The notes beneath the pieces are model-generated. The model had not been told where the DNA came from, did no database searches, and was given only the letters and a program-made list of their open reading frames with translations. 64,000 nt of DNA from CAYXVF01 sp964468125 (GTDB lineage Bacteria > Myxococcota > XYA12-FULL-58-9 > CAYXVF01): assembly GCA_964468125.1 (NCBI GenBank), contig CAYXVF010000007.1:1-64000 (forward strand), given 5' to 3'. The position numbers and the translations under genes were made by a program. Shown here piece after piece: positions 34,760-42,520 of the stretch; position 1 is the first letter of the stretch, and each line of letters begins with the position of its first letter.

Positions 34760-35883
34760 CGACACCTCCTGGATTGGGCATCGGCGCACCCCATGAATGC
34801 GTTGCCTCGAGCGTTCAGGGCCTCGAGCATGTTGCTGCAGAGATCGCGGGGGTTGTCGAAAATCGGCAAGGTCTCGAACGACGTCACCGCGCCGTCCTCC
34901 TGTAGCTGCCCGCGCGAGACCCCGGTACGGCTGAAGGGATTGAACTGCCCGGCGAGCTCTTCGTAGCGTTCGCGATCAACCGCAACGCAGGAGCGGGCGT
35001 CGAGATAGGGGCGCGACACGACGTAGCGTCCCGCGTCCTTCGCCCCAACGAGGCCGAGAAGCCCACCCACCAGACCTCCGCCGGGAAGAACCTTCGGTGC
35101 CTCATCGTGAAAGCGCTCGACGACGTGCGCAAAGGCGCGCCGCGACTCGACCGACTCACTGGGCAGAACCGAGTAGCCGCTGTTGATTCGCCAGCTGTCC
35201 ACGAGGAGCGTGGAGTCAACCGGCTGCCCTTCGTCGCGAAGCTCCCGTCCCTGCTGCCCCTGCACCACCGGGGTGAGGTCAAAGCGCGAAACCTCGGCGA
35301 GCGCAGCGAATCGTTCCCGGTCAGAGGCGCGCACCGGCGCAAGAATGCGAACGGAGCCGCGGCCGGTGACGAGACCGCGGTCGTTTAACCCGGCCCGTTG
35401 AAAGAAGCCCGCCGCGATGTCGTTCGTAGAGCCTCCCAATCCCAGCGCTCCGAGGATGAGAGACACGGTCGCGTTCGGCGCGGGGATCTCGAGGTTGGCC
35501 ACGTCGGGAAGCACCGGCGCGCGCTCCTGGCGAGCTGCCGTCGGGAGCATCACCGCCGAGACGCTTTGCCGTGCCTGACCTGGAAGAAGCCTCGTGCGTG
35601 CCGCGTCGAGATCGAGATAAAGCGCACCGACGCGGTCCCGCACGCGATCCCTGGCCTCGTTGAACTTCTCCGTATGCCTGGCGTTTTGACTCTCATAGTC
35701 CGAAAGGGGCTCTTGCGCGAAGGCCCAGGTATTGAATCGCGCGATCTCCTGGGACTTGAGCTTAAAGAGGCCGACATCGATCAGGTAGACGGAGCCGTAG
35801 AACACGCCGATGAGAAGCGGCATGATCAAAGCGAACTCGGTCAACGCGGAGCCGCGCTCGTATTTCTCCGTTCGCCCTCTCAT
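34756..35883 (-). CDS. TadE-like pseudopilin, long form
   Basis: Protein of 375 residues. A TadE/TadG-type N-terminus EKYERGSALTEFALIMPLLIGVFYGSVYLIDVG has basic residues, RGS at the cleavage region, Glu at about position 16 and a hydrophobic helix (LIMPLLIGVFYGSVYLI). The extracytoplasmic domain is long and not well known (ARDRVRDRVGALYLDLDAARTRLLPGQ..., NATVSLILGALGLGG), with two Cys near the end (ARSCVAV, RDLCSNM). Standard TadE is only about 150-200 residues, so this is an enlarged version. The start overlaps the TadG-like stop (TGATG). Confidence 0.85.
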   Translation of the reverse strand: MRGRTEKYERGSALTEFALIMPLLIGVFYGSVYLIDVGLFKLKSQEIARFNTWAFAQEPLSDYESQNARHTEKFNEARDRVRDRVGALYLDLDAARTRLLPGQARQSVSAVMLPTAARQERAPVLPDVANLEIPAPNATVSLILGALGLGGSTNDIAAGFFQRAGLNDRGLVTGRGSVRILAPVRASDRERFAALAEVSRFDLTPVVQGQQGRELRDEGQPVDSTLLVDSWRINSGYSVLPSESVESRRAFAHVVERFHDEAPKVLPGGGLVGGLLGLVGAKDAGRYVVSRPYLDARSCVAVDRERYEELAGQFNPFSRTGVSRGQLQEDGAVTSFETLPIFDNPRDLCSNMLEALNARGNAFMGCADAQSRRCR

Positions 35884-37535
35884 CAGAACATCATCGTGTT
35901 GTCGGCGAAGAAGTCTGCGATCACACCGCTCAATCCCAGGCTACCCAGGAGTCTGTCGGTCACGACACTCTTTGGCGCAAGGCGAGCGCCCCAGTAGGGA
36001 TTGAAGAGATTCGGCGGCTCCCGCCAGGCACCAGGGCGATGGTAGTAGACCTGCGCGCGGGCAATCGCGTTGACCCCACGAAGCGCTCCCGTCCCCAGGA
36101 GCCCGTCTTCCCCGATGCGCGCGTCGAGACTCGCCACTTCTTCGCCGCGCCGGATCTCGAAGCTCAGATCCGACCCGGATTCCATTTCCCCCGGCGTCTT
36201 GTTCAAGAACACCCAAACGTCGGGCTGGTTGTAGTCGCGCACACCGTCAGCGGCGGCGTCGCTCTTCGACTTGAACCGAAAGTAGCGGCCGAGGCCTCGC
36301 CACTGGAGCCGCTGGCCGAACTCGTTCTCGTCGACGCATTGGAAGCCCGCCGCGTCTGGATCGCTCACCAGGGTAAAGAGCCTGGCTCCGAGAAAACCGG
36401 TGCTACCGTAGTCGTCGGGCTTCTCGTAGCGGCAGTAGCGATAGCCATCGCGGCCGGACTGCAGACTCGCAAAACCATCCCGCGCCGCGCGCGCGAGCGC
36501 AGGAATCGTCAAGATTCCGGTGCGAATGTCTTTCGAGGCCATCACCTCGCCGCGGGAGAGAAACGACGCTTCGTCCGCGCTGCGACCGGTATCCTCGAGC
36601 GTGTTCTCGTCGCCGAGACGAGTTAGGAGCTTCGAGGTCCCCTCGAATTGCAGGCCCGCAAAACCGGTCGCGAGCTCGTTGAGGCGTTCGCTGAGCCGCT
36701 TGCCCGCGCGTCGAGTGGACTTCTCCTGCGTCACCGATTCGAGCAGCTCGAGGGGCTCGGTGATCTCGTCGAGGATCCCGTTGCGCCACACGATCGTTCG
36801 CTGCCGCGCACCCGCAGCGAAGCGCGACGCATTGATCACCTCTGCAAACGCCCGCTTTGATTCCGGAGACTTTTGGAGCGCCCCCGGGTCGAAGGCGTCG
36901 ATGTAGGCGTACACGTTGTAGGCGTTGAACGCGTAGGAGAGTGGGTGCAAACGCGCCCGCGGATCGTTTGCTTCGGCGATCTCTGGAGCTCCTTCGAGCA
37001 GGCGAGCGGTAGTGCTCGCCACCATGCCCGCCGCCATCGCGGTGTAGAGGGTGCTGAAGGCTGGCTCGCTCGCAAGTGCGGCCTCGAGGGCCGTCAGCTT
37101 CACCTCCAGCAAACCCGCCCGCACCTCGTAGACCGCTTGCAGCGATTGGCCGATGCCTTCGAGCGCCGAACCGGCGCTCGCGGTGAAGGGGATCGCGCTC
37201 AAGAAGCGACCGTAGGAGGTCGTGATGTCTCCGAGGTATCCGATGACCCCCACCGAGTAAGTCGAGCGCGAGACTTCTGCGTGCAGCTCGAGCAGCTCGA
37301 GCTGTCGAGCGGCGATCGCGCGGTTGCTGAAAGCGATGAAGTTGAAGCTCCGCGCAGACTGAGTGGCGAGCGAGTAGGCCGATGCATCGGCTGCGTTTTG
37401 CAGGGTGATCTTCTCGTAGACGGCGCGAGAGAAGTTGTAGGAAGTGTACATGCCGATCGCGAGGATCACGAGGGCTACAACCCCAAGTAGCGCCACCTGG
37501 CCGCGTTCGCGACGCGATGCTCGTCGCAAGCTCAT
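35883..37535 (-). CDS. tadG: TadG-like protein
   Basis: Protein of 550 residues from ATG 37535, which overlaps the tadE1 stop as ATGA. N-terminus RRASRRERGQVALLGVVALVILAIGMYTSYNFS: basic leader, RGQ and one hydrophobic helix, followed by LQNAADASAYSLATQSARSFNFIAFSNRAI, the typical TadG/Flp-pilus Putative segment with an AADA/SAxxLA pattern. The large domain is extracytoplasmic and rich in Ala/Glu helices. Unlike the two TadE-type neighbours there is no Glu five residues after the cleavage motif. Such TadG proteins link pilus assembly to the envelope. No metal-ion (VWA) domain is seen. Confidence 0.82.
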   Translation of the reverse strand: MSLRRASRRERGQVALLGVVALVILAIGMYTSYNFSRAVYEKITLQNAADASAYSLATQSARSFNFIAFSNRAIAARQLELLELHAEVSRSTYSVGVIGYLGDITTSYGRFLSAIPFTASAGSALEGIGQSLQAVYEVRAGLLEVKLTALEAALASEPAFSTLYTAMAAGMVASTTARLLEGAPEIAEANDPRARLHPLSYAFNAYNVYAYIDAFDPGALQKSPESKRAFAEVINASRFAAGARQRTIVWRNGILDEITEPLELLESVTQEKSTRRAGKRLSERLNELATGFAGLQFEGTSKLLTRLGDENTLEDTGRSADEASFLSRGEVMASKDIRTGILTIPALARAARDGFASLQSGRDGYRYCRYEKPDDYGSTGFLGARLFTLVSDPDAAGFQCVDENEFGQRLQWRGLGRYFRFKSKSDAAADGVRDYNQPDVWVFLNKTPGEMESGSDLSFEIRRGEEVASLDARIGEDGLLGTGALRGVNAIARAQVYYHRPGAWREPPNLFNPYWGARLAPKSVVTDRLLGSLGLSGVIADFFADNTMMF

Positions 37536-38512
37536 GGTGCTTCTCCGAGGCTGAACCACACGGGCTCGCGGCGGTTGTCCTCAAACAAATTCGACTGCAT
37601 CTGCATGGCGTAGCTTGCGCGCAGAGGCAGGAGATAGAGGTCGTGGCGCTCGGCGAGCCATCGCAGGGTCCGCACTTCCTTGAGCCACTGGCTGGTCGTG
37701 AAGAAATCGTCGATGGGTCCGTCGCCGTCCGAAGAGCGCACCGCGTCCGACAACGTGCGCCCATCGCTCAGGCGCGTCTCGAGCTGCACCCAGTCACCCA
37801 GGTCGCTATTGAACGTCCGGCTATGCAGAAGCTCCTGCGCGAGCCAGAGCTCGAAGAGAATCCGGTTCACGAGCGGGATCCGCAGCGGATAGAGCACACG
37901 CACCTCGAGGGCGAGCGTGCCGAGCCCGTCGGGCGTGTTGGGATCGGCGAACATCGCCACGTCGTCAAAGTCGATCTCGCCGCTCGGGTAGCGCAGGGGC
38001 GCGCGCGGATCGACCGATTCGGAGAGGCGCGCCTGTCGGCTCGCCCACTCCCGAGCCGCCTCGAACTCTTCGCGGGTCGGGCGGGTCACGGCGACTTCGA
38101 TGAGGGAGATGTCCTGAGCGAGCCCGGCGATCTCGACGCCCAGCAGATCGCCGGCGAGACGCTCCACGGTGGCGGTGCCCGTGTCCACAGCCTCGGTGAT
38201 CTCAGCGGCAGCTTTGACCTTGGCCCACGTTGCGAGATAGCGGCCGGCGTCATCCGTGCGATCGTAGAGGGGCAAGGTCGCCACCAGCGCGGCGTTGCGC
38301 ATGACGTTCCAGTCCGCGTTGTGCACGATGCCCGCGCGGGTCGCGCAGTAGGCGGCGTATTCGGTGAGAATGCGACCGTGCTGCACGAGCATCAGCTGCA
38401 GCGCGCCGAGGGCGGCGAAGATCATCACGGGCATGATGATCGCCGTCTCGACCAGTGCTTGGCCGCGCTCGCCGCGGCGACCGCGACCCGTATGGGACCC
38501 AAGGCTCTTCAA
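37532..38512 (-). CDS. tadE: TadE-like pseudopilin, first gene of the tad run
   Basis: Protein of 326 residues. N-terminus GRRGERGQALVETAIIMPVMIFAALGALQLMLVQ is the archetypal TadE start (ERGQALVE with Glu after the cleavage site, hydrophobic helix, Gln-Leu-Met). The rest is extracytoplasmic, mostly helical and charged. It is the most upstream gene of a nine-gene minus-strand run (tadE, tadG-like, tadE-like, unknown, flp, cpaB, tadB, tadC, FHA), in which nearly every stop overlaps the next start. The promoter should lie in the 330 bases before it. No ATPase (tadA), tadZ or secretin is present downstream or upstream in the window. Confidence 0.88.
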   Translation of the reverse strand: MKSLGSHTGRGRRGERGQALVETAIIMPVMIFAALGALQLMLVQHGRILTEYAAYCATRAGIVHNADWNVMRNAALVATLPLYDRTDDAGRYLATWAKVKAAAEITEAVDTGTATVERLAGDLLGVEIAGLAQDISLIEVAVTRPTREEFEAAREWASRQARLSESVDPRAPLRYPSGEIDFDDVAMFADPNTPDGLGTLALEVRVLYPLRIPLVNRILFELWLAQELLHSRTFNSDLGDWVQLETRLSDGRTLSDAVRSSDGDGPIDDFFTTSQWLKEVRTLRWLAERHDLYLLPLRASYAMQMQSNLFEDNRREPVWFSLGEAP

Positions 38513-38842
38513 TGACCTACTTCCTGACGAGGCGCCCCGCCGGCGAAGGCGGACGCGCTCCCTTTCCTTATCGGCACCGGCAGGTGCGCTGGTGCGTGAG
38601 TCCGGCGATCGAAAACCGAGCTAAACGCCTGATTTTTGGTGGATTTCCACAGGGCTGGGCGGAGCCCAGGGCCCGCCCGGTCGAGCTGCACGCCGCGCCC
38701 GTCGCCGATCTGTGGTGGCCTGTCCACAGATGTGTTCGACATCCTACAGGGACACACCACACTTTTTGCCGCCGATCGCGGTTTTCCGGGCCTTCTGACG
38801 TGGGTGGGTGATGGTCCGATGTTTGCAGAACCTTTCCGCGGC
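38513..38842. other. 330-base divergent intergenic region (tad run versus cytochrome operon)
   Basis: No gene seen. It lies between the start of tadE (minus) and the c-heme lipoprotein (plus), so it should carry both promoters. It contains a 24-base palindromic element (38708-38731) and a smaller GTGGA/TCCAC repeat at 38639-38650, described separately. In-frame codons upstream of 38843 exist, but without a good ribosome-binding site. Confidence 0.6.
38708..38731. promoter_or_regulatory. Palindromic operator-like repeat upstream of the cytochrome operon
   Basis: Perfect 8-base arms ATCTGTGG and CCACAGAT separated by TGGCCTGT, about 110 bases before the c-heme lipoprotein start. Symmetry and spacing fit a dimeric regulator site; no T-run, so not a terminator. 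The regulator is unknown. Confidence 0.5.
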
Positions 38843-40138
38843 ATGGATCGTTCCAAACTGAGAGTCTCATCATTCGCGCTCGCGCTGTCGGTGACGGTCG
38901 GCTGTGGCGTCGAATGGGTGGACGTAGAAGGAAGCGCTGTCGACTCGAGCCTCTTTGTCCCGAACGGGAGCACCGGCGGGGAGCAGAACGCGGGCGGCAA
39001 CGACAACGACTCGGCGCTCGACTGTCCCGTCGACGAGCAGGCCGAATGGTCACGCTCGGGCTATCACGATTTCCTCCAGGCGAATTGCGGCCTCTGCCAC
39101 CTCTTCGGTGAGCCCGCCACCGGCGCCTTCGCAGACCCGGACCTCTCTGTCGCATACTCCGAGTATTCGCTGCGCCCGGAGCAGGTCGTCGAGTTTTCGC
39201 TGAGCGCCACGCACAAGCCACCGTTCACGGGCCCGCATCTGCAGCCTGAGCTCGATGCGATCCTCGACGACTGGGAGGCGGTGCTGGGGCGCGTTGCCGC
39301 ATGCGAGGCCGCGGAAGCGGAGAACACGAACGACACGGAGTCACCCGGCGAGGAGCCTCGGGAAATCGTCACCGACCCGCTACTCGCGACCGTTGTCGAG
39401 TTCACCGCCCCGCTCGCCATGAACGCGACCGAAGAGGGGGTCACGCTGAGCTGGGAGCTCGCGAGCGCGCTGACGAGCGTCACGACGCCGGCGAGCCTCA
39501 CCGACGTCGTCTTCGAGCTGACGGTTCGCACGGTGGAGACCGCCACCGGGCAGCGCGCCTACCTGTTCTCCTCCCCCACCTTCAGCACGGGACCGCAGGC
39601 ACTGAGCTTTGGCCGAATCGAAGTCCGCGTAAATGCCGCTAGGCCGAGCAGCGCGACGACCTTTCACAGCCTCGCGATCGCCGTTCCTTCAACGAGCACG
39701 ATGACCGCGACCACCTCGGCGATGCCGGTCCCCTTCGACTTCAGCGCGAGCGACACCCTCGAGGTGGGCTTTGGCTTCATCAACGCCATCGACGACTTCG
39801 ATCCCACCGAGCCTCCGCCGGTGGGTGGCGGAGACGACCCAGTCGGCGGCGGTGCTGATCCGGTTCCCGGCGTCACCTTCGCAACACTGAGCACCGGCGA
39901 CGGGGTCTTCGCCCTCGAGTGCGTGAGTTGCCATTCAGCGGCGAATCCTGCTGGCGGACTCGATCTCACGAGCTACATGAGCACGCTCATGACGGTCACA
40001 CCGAACGACCCGGATGCGAGCACGCTCGTGCAGCGCATGGAAGACCCAATGAACCCGATGCCACCAGCGGGGCTCTTGCCCCAGGCAATGATCGATAGCG
40101 TCCGCGAATGGATCGCATCAGGAGCACCTGAGGGCTGA
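38843..40138 (+). CDS. Lipoprotein with two c-type haem motifs
   Basis: Protein of 431 residues from ATG 38843; an upstream ATG (38819) would add eight residues. Signal peptide RSKLRVSSFALALSVTVGC with Cys21 as probable lipid-attachment site. First CxxCH (CGLCH, residues 82-86) in a short domain with a cytochrome c-like layout (YHDFLQANCGLCHLF). The centre (about residues 150-330) is a beta-sandwich-like domain rich in Thr and Val (AMNATEEGVTLSWELASAL, VFELTVRTVETATGQ). A Pro/Gly/Asp linker precedes the second CxxCH (CVSCH, residues 360-364) in a C-terminal domain ending in MPPAGLLPQAMIDSVREWIASGA, the standard end of small c-type cytochrome domains, with Met as likely axial ligand. First gene of a four-gene operon. 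Matured by the Ccm system at 57-59.8 kb. Confidence 0.87.
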   Translation: MDRSKLRVSSFALALSVTVGCGVEWVDVEGSAVDSSLFVPNGSTGGEQNAGGNDNDSALDCPVDEQAEWSRSGYHDFLQANCGLCHLFGEPATGAFADPDLSVAYSEYSLRPEQVVEFSLSATHKPPFTGPHLQPELDAILDDWEAVLGRVAACEAAEAENTNDTESPGEEPREIVTDPLLATVVEFTAPLAMNATEEGVTLSWELASALTSVTTPASLTDVVFELTVRTVETATGQRAYLFSSPTFSTGPQALSFGRIEVRVNAARPSSATTFHSLAIAVPSTSTMTATTSAMPVPFDFSASDTLEVGFGFINAIDDFDPTEPPPVGGGDDPVGGGADPVPGVTFATLSTGDGVFALECVSCHSAANPAGGLDLTSYMSTLMTVTPNDPDASTLVQRMEDPMNPMPPAGLLPQAMIDSVREWIASGAPEG

Positions 40139-40174
40139 GGCCCTCCGGAGAGACGAGAGAGAGGAGTTGAGATC

Positions 40175-41767
40175 GTGAGCCATCTGCTTCTTCTAACCCT
40201 GCTGAGCCAAGCCCCTCAGGTTGAGACGGAGTTGGTCCTGAGCGAGGCCAACCCGGAGGAAACGATCACCATCGACATTCCTTCCGGCGAGGTGTCGATT
40301 CTGCAGCTGAACGTCCTCGACCCGGACTTCCCAGACGAAGGGGAGCTCTACATCAACGAGATGGGGCCGATCGCGCTCTTTCCCGGCGGAAACGGCGGCC
40401 TCGACAGCCAAACCGTCAACATCAACATCGCGCTCTCCCCGGAGCAGCAGGGTTGGTTCGTGGCCGGCCAGAATGCCCTGCGCTTCACCCGGGTCGCGAC
40501 CGCGGGATACACGATTTTTAGGATCACCGCTCTCGGCGATCTCGCTCTCCTCACCTACGACGCGGTCATGCCCACCACGGACCCGGTGGACCAAGCGATG
40601 GAGAAGGCCTCCCTGCTCTATCGCCGGCTCGTCGGCCTACGCACGTCCGTGGACAACCCAACGGTCCGAGCGATGGCCGACTACATCGCCATCGACGATT
40701 GGGTCGGTGCGGCGATGGTCGCGACCGAGGAAGCGGGCTTCTACAACCACGTGGTTCGGGATTTTGCCGCGAAGATGTCAAACCAAGAGGTGAGCGTTGG
40801 AGCGCCACTCAACGACTTCGTAGCGACGATCGTAGGCATCACCCGGGACGAGCTCGATGCGCGTGAAATGCTCACCGGCGACTTCTTCTATATGGCGACC
40901 GGCGACGCAGTGGCCGTGCCCTTGGACGTTCTTCAGGATGTGGTGACCTCGAACAATCACTACTCCGCCCTCGAGAACGAGCGCTACGACCTCGCTGCAG
41001 TTCTGAGCCGCATCGATCAGCAGTACATTCGCGACCCCTCTGCGACCGACGAGCTCGTAAGCCACCCGGAACCCGCCGGGGTGCTGACCACGCGAGGCTG
41101 GATGGAAGCGCACGCGACCGCGGGGACCAACCGACGACTCGCGGAGTTTGCGATCAGCGAGTTCACCTGCACGGAGATGGAGCAGTGGGCGGACTCGACG
41201 AGCCCAGACGCATTCGTCTGGCGCGACGTGGACCGCTTCCCTGCCGGTGATGCCGCCCGCTACCAGACCGAGTGCAAGTCCTGCCATGCGAACCTCGATG
41301 CGTTCGCCGGCGCCTTCGCGCGCTTCGACTTCGAGAACGGGTTCACGAAGTACGCGCCGTACTACGCGGACGGCGAGGATGACCCGGACGCGATGAAGCA
41401 AGAACCCATGGGCGTCTCCGAGAAGATGACCCACAACTCGGACGTCTTCCCGGAGGGATACTCGCTCACCGACGACCACTGGACGAACCTCGCCCGAAGC
41501 CCGGCAAACGAAGCACGCTTTGGTTGGCGCGGCGATGTGAACGAAGGGCAAGGAATCGCGAGCTTCGCGGAGGCGATCGCCAACTCGACGGCCTTCTCGC
41601 GCTGCATGGTCGAGCGGGTATTCAACGAGGTGTGCCTCCGTGCTCCAAGCGCTGCCGAGCTCGAGCTCATCAGTGGCCTCGCCTGCGACTTCGAGGCGAG
41701 CGGATACAACCTCAAGCAACTCTTTCAAACCGTGGCTGCTCGTCCCGAGTGCCTCGGAGCGCACTAG
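40175..41767 (+). CDS. Exported protein with one c-heme motif (DUF1588/DUF1592-like architecture)
   Basis: Protein of 530 residues, start GTG with GAGGAG 8 bases upstream. A short hydrophobic leader (LLLLTLLSQA) is likely a signal peptide. The N-terminal domain is beta-rich (DIPSGEVSILQLNVLDPDFPDEGELYINEMG). The middle part, including RLVGLRTSVDNPTV and EPAGVLTTRGWMEAHATAGTNRRLAEFAI, resembles in order and phrasing the DUF1592/DUF1588 proteins of planctomycetes and myxobacteria. A single CKSCH at residues 367-371 (TECKSCHANLDAFAGAFARFDFENGF) probably binds one haem. C-terminal RCMVERVFNEVCLRAPSAAELELISGL carries the conserved helical end (DUF1585-like). Function unknown in the family; an oxidoreductase or polymer-degrading electron carrier is suggested by the haem. 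Confidence 0.85.
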   Translation: MSHLLLLTLLSQAPQVETELVLSEANPEETITIDIPSGEVSILQLNVLDPDFPDEGELYINEMGPIALFPGGNGGLDSQTVNINIALSPEQQGWFVAGQNALRFTRVATAGYTIFRITALGDLALLTYDAVMPTTDPVDQAMEKASLLYRRLVGLRTSVDNPTVRAMADYIAIDDWVGAAMVATEEAGFYNHVVRDFAAKMSNQEVSVGAPLNDFVATIVGITRDELDAREMLTGDFFYMATGDAVAVPLDVLQDVVTSNNHYSALENERYDLAAVLSRIDQQYIRDPSATDELVSHPEPAGVLTTRGWMEAHATAGTNRRLAEFAISEFTCTEMEQWADSTSPDAFVWRDVDRFPAGDAARYQTECKSCHANLDAFAGAFARFDFENGFTKYAPYYADGEDDPDAMKQEPMGVSEKMTHNSDVFPEGYSLTDDHWTNLARSPANEARFGWRGDVNEGQGIASFAEAIANSTAFSRCMVERVFNEVCLRAPSAAELELISGLACDFEASGYNLKQLFQTVAARPECLGAH

Positions 41768-41779
41768 GAGATGGGAACC

Positions 41780-42493
41780 ATGGCGAAGATTCTGCTGCGC
41801 TCACCGATTCTGCTGGCGCTCGCTCTCGCAGCCTGCTCGGCGGAAGAAGTTCAACCGACCGAGCAGGTCGCGATGAGCGGTGACGATGGGACGGGCTCCT
41901 CGAGTGGCCCGAATACACCGACCGAACCGGGCGGCGGCGCGACACCGGACGAACCGACGGACCCCATCGTGCCAACCCCCGAGCCCGTTGAGGTATGCAC
42001 GGCTCCCGTGGCGACGGCCGCGGTCCCCGCCGAAGCCTCGGTGGTGCGTGCTAATCGTGCCCTCGACAATTTCGTCTCCTGCCTCGGGACCGGCACACCG
42101 AGTCGCGCTTCCGTCGACGCCTGGCGTGAAAACCGCGCGGCGCTGTCGACGACCGGAGACGCGGAGACAATCGGCGCCCCGGTGCTCCAAGCGCTCAACT
42201 CGATCGCGGCCGAAGTCTGCAACGATCTGGTCGAGCTCGAAGGCGCCCCCGAGGCGACGCCGAGGATATTTGCCGGGGTCGACCTCGACGCCGGAGCCCT
42301 GAGCGAGCGCGAGTCCGTGATGCAGCGGATCGCCCGTTCGTGTTGGGGCCGAGAAGCGAGCAGCGCAGAGCGCGAACGCCTCGCCTCCGGCCTGGATGAA
42401 GCCTTTGCGGAAACCCCGGACCCGGGAGCGCGCATCGAGGGGTTGTTCCTGTGCACCTCGATGTTGAGCTCCCTTGCAGCGATCGAGATTTAG
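41780..42493 (+). CDS. Small lipoprotein of the cytochrome operon
   Basis: Protein of 237 residues from ATG 41780 (AGGAG 9 bases upstream; the ATG at 41771 directly follows AGGAG and is too close). Signal peptide KILLRSPILLALALAAC, lipobox ALAAC. A disordered Pro/Gly/Thr-rich stretch (SSGPNTPTEPGGGATPDEPTDPIVPTPEP) leads to a helical domain with about five Cys (VEVCTAPV, FVSCLGTG, AEVCNDLV, ARSCWGRE, FLCTSML). No haem motif. Unknown. It lies between the second c-heme gene (12 bases) and the Tat protein (27 bases), so it should be part of the same complex or localisation module. Confidence 0.85.
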   Translation: MAKILLRSPILLALALAACSAEEVQPTEQVAMSGDDGTGSSSGPNTPTEPGGGATPDEPTDPIVPTPEPVEVCTAPVATAAVPAEASVVRANRALDNFVSCLGTGTPSRASVDAWRENRAALSTTGDAETIGAPVLQALNSIAAEVCNDLVELEGAPEATPRIFAGVDLDAGALSERESVMQRIARSCWGREASSAERERLASGLDEAFAETPDPGARIEGLFLCTSMLSSLAAIEI

Positions 42494-42520
42494 AGCTCAG
42501 AACGTTTGGAGTGAGGACCC

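Noticed and set aside
36403..37764. 453-residue minus-strand ORF across tadG and tadE
   Set aside because: Out-of-frame shadow of the TadG-like gene; Arg/His-rich.
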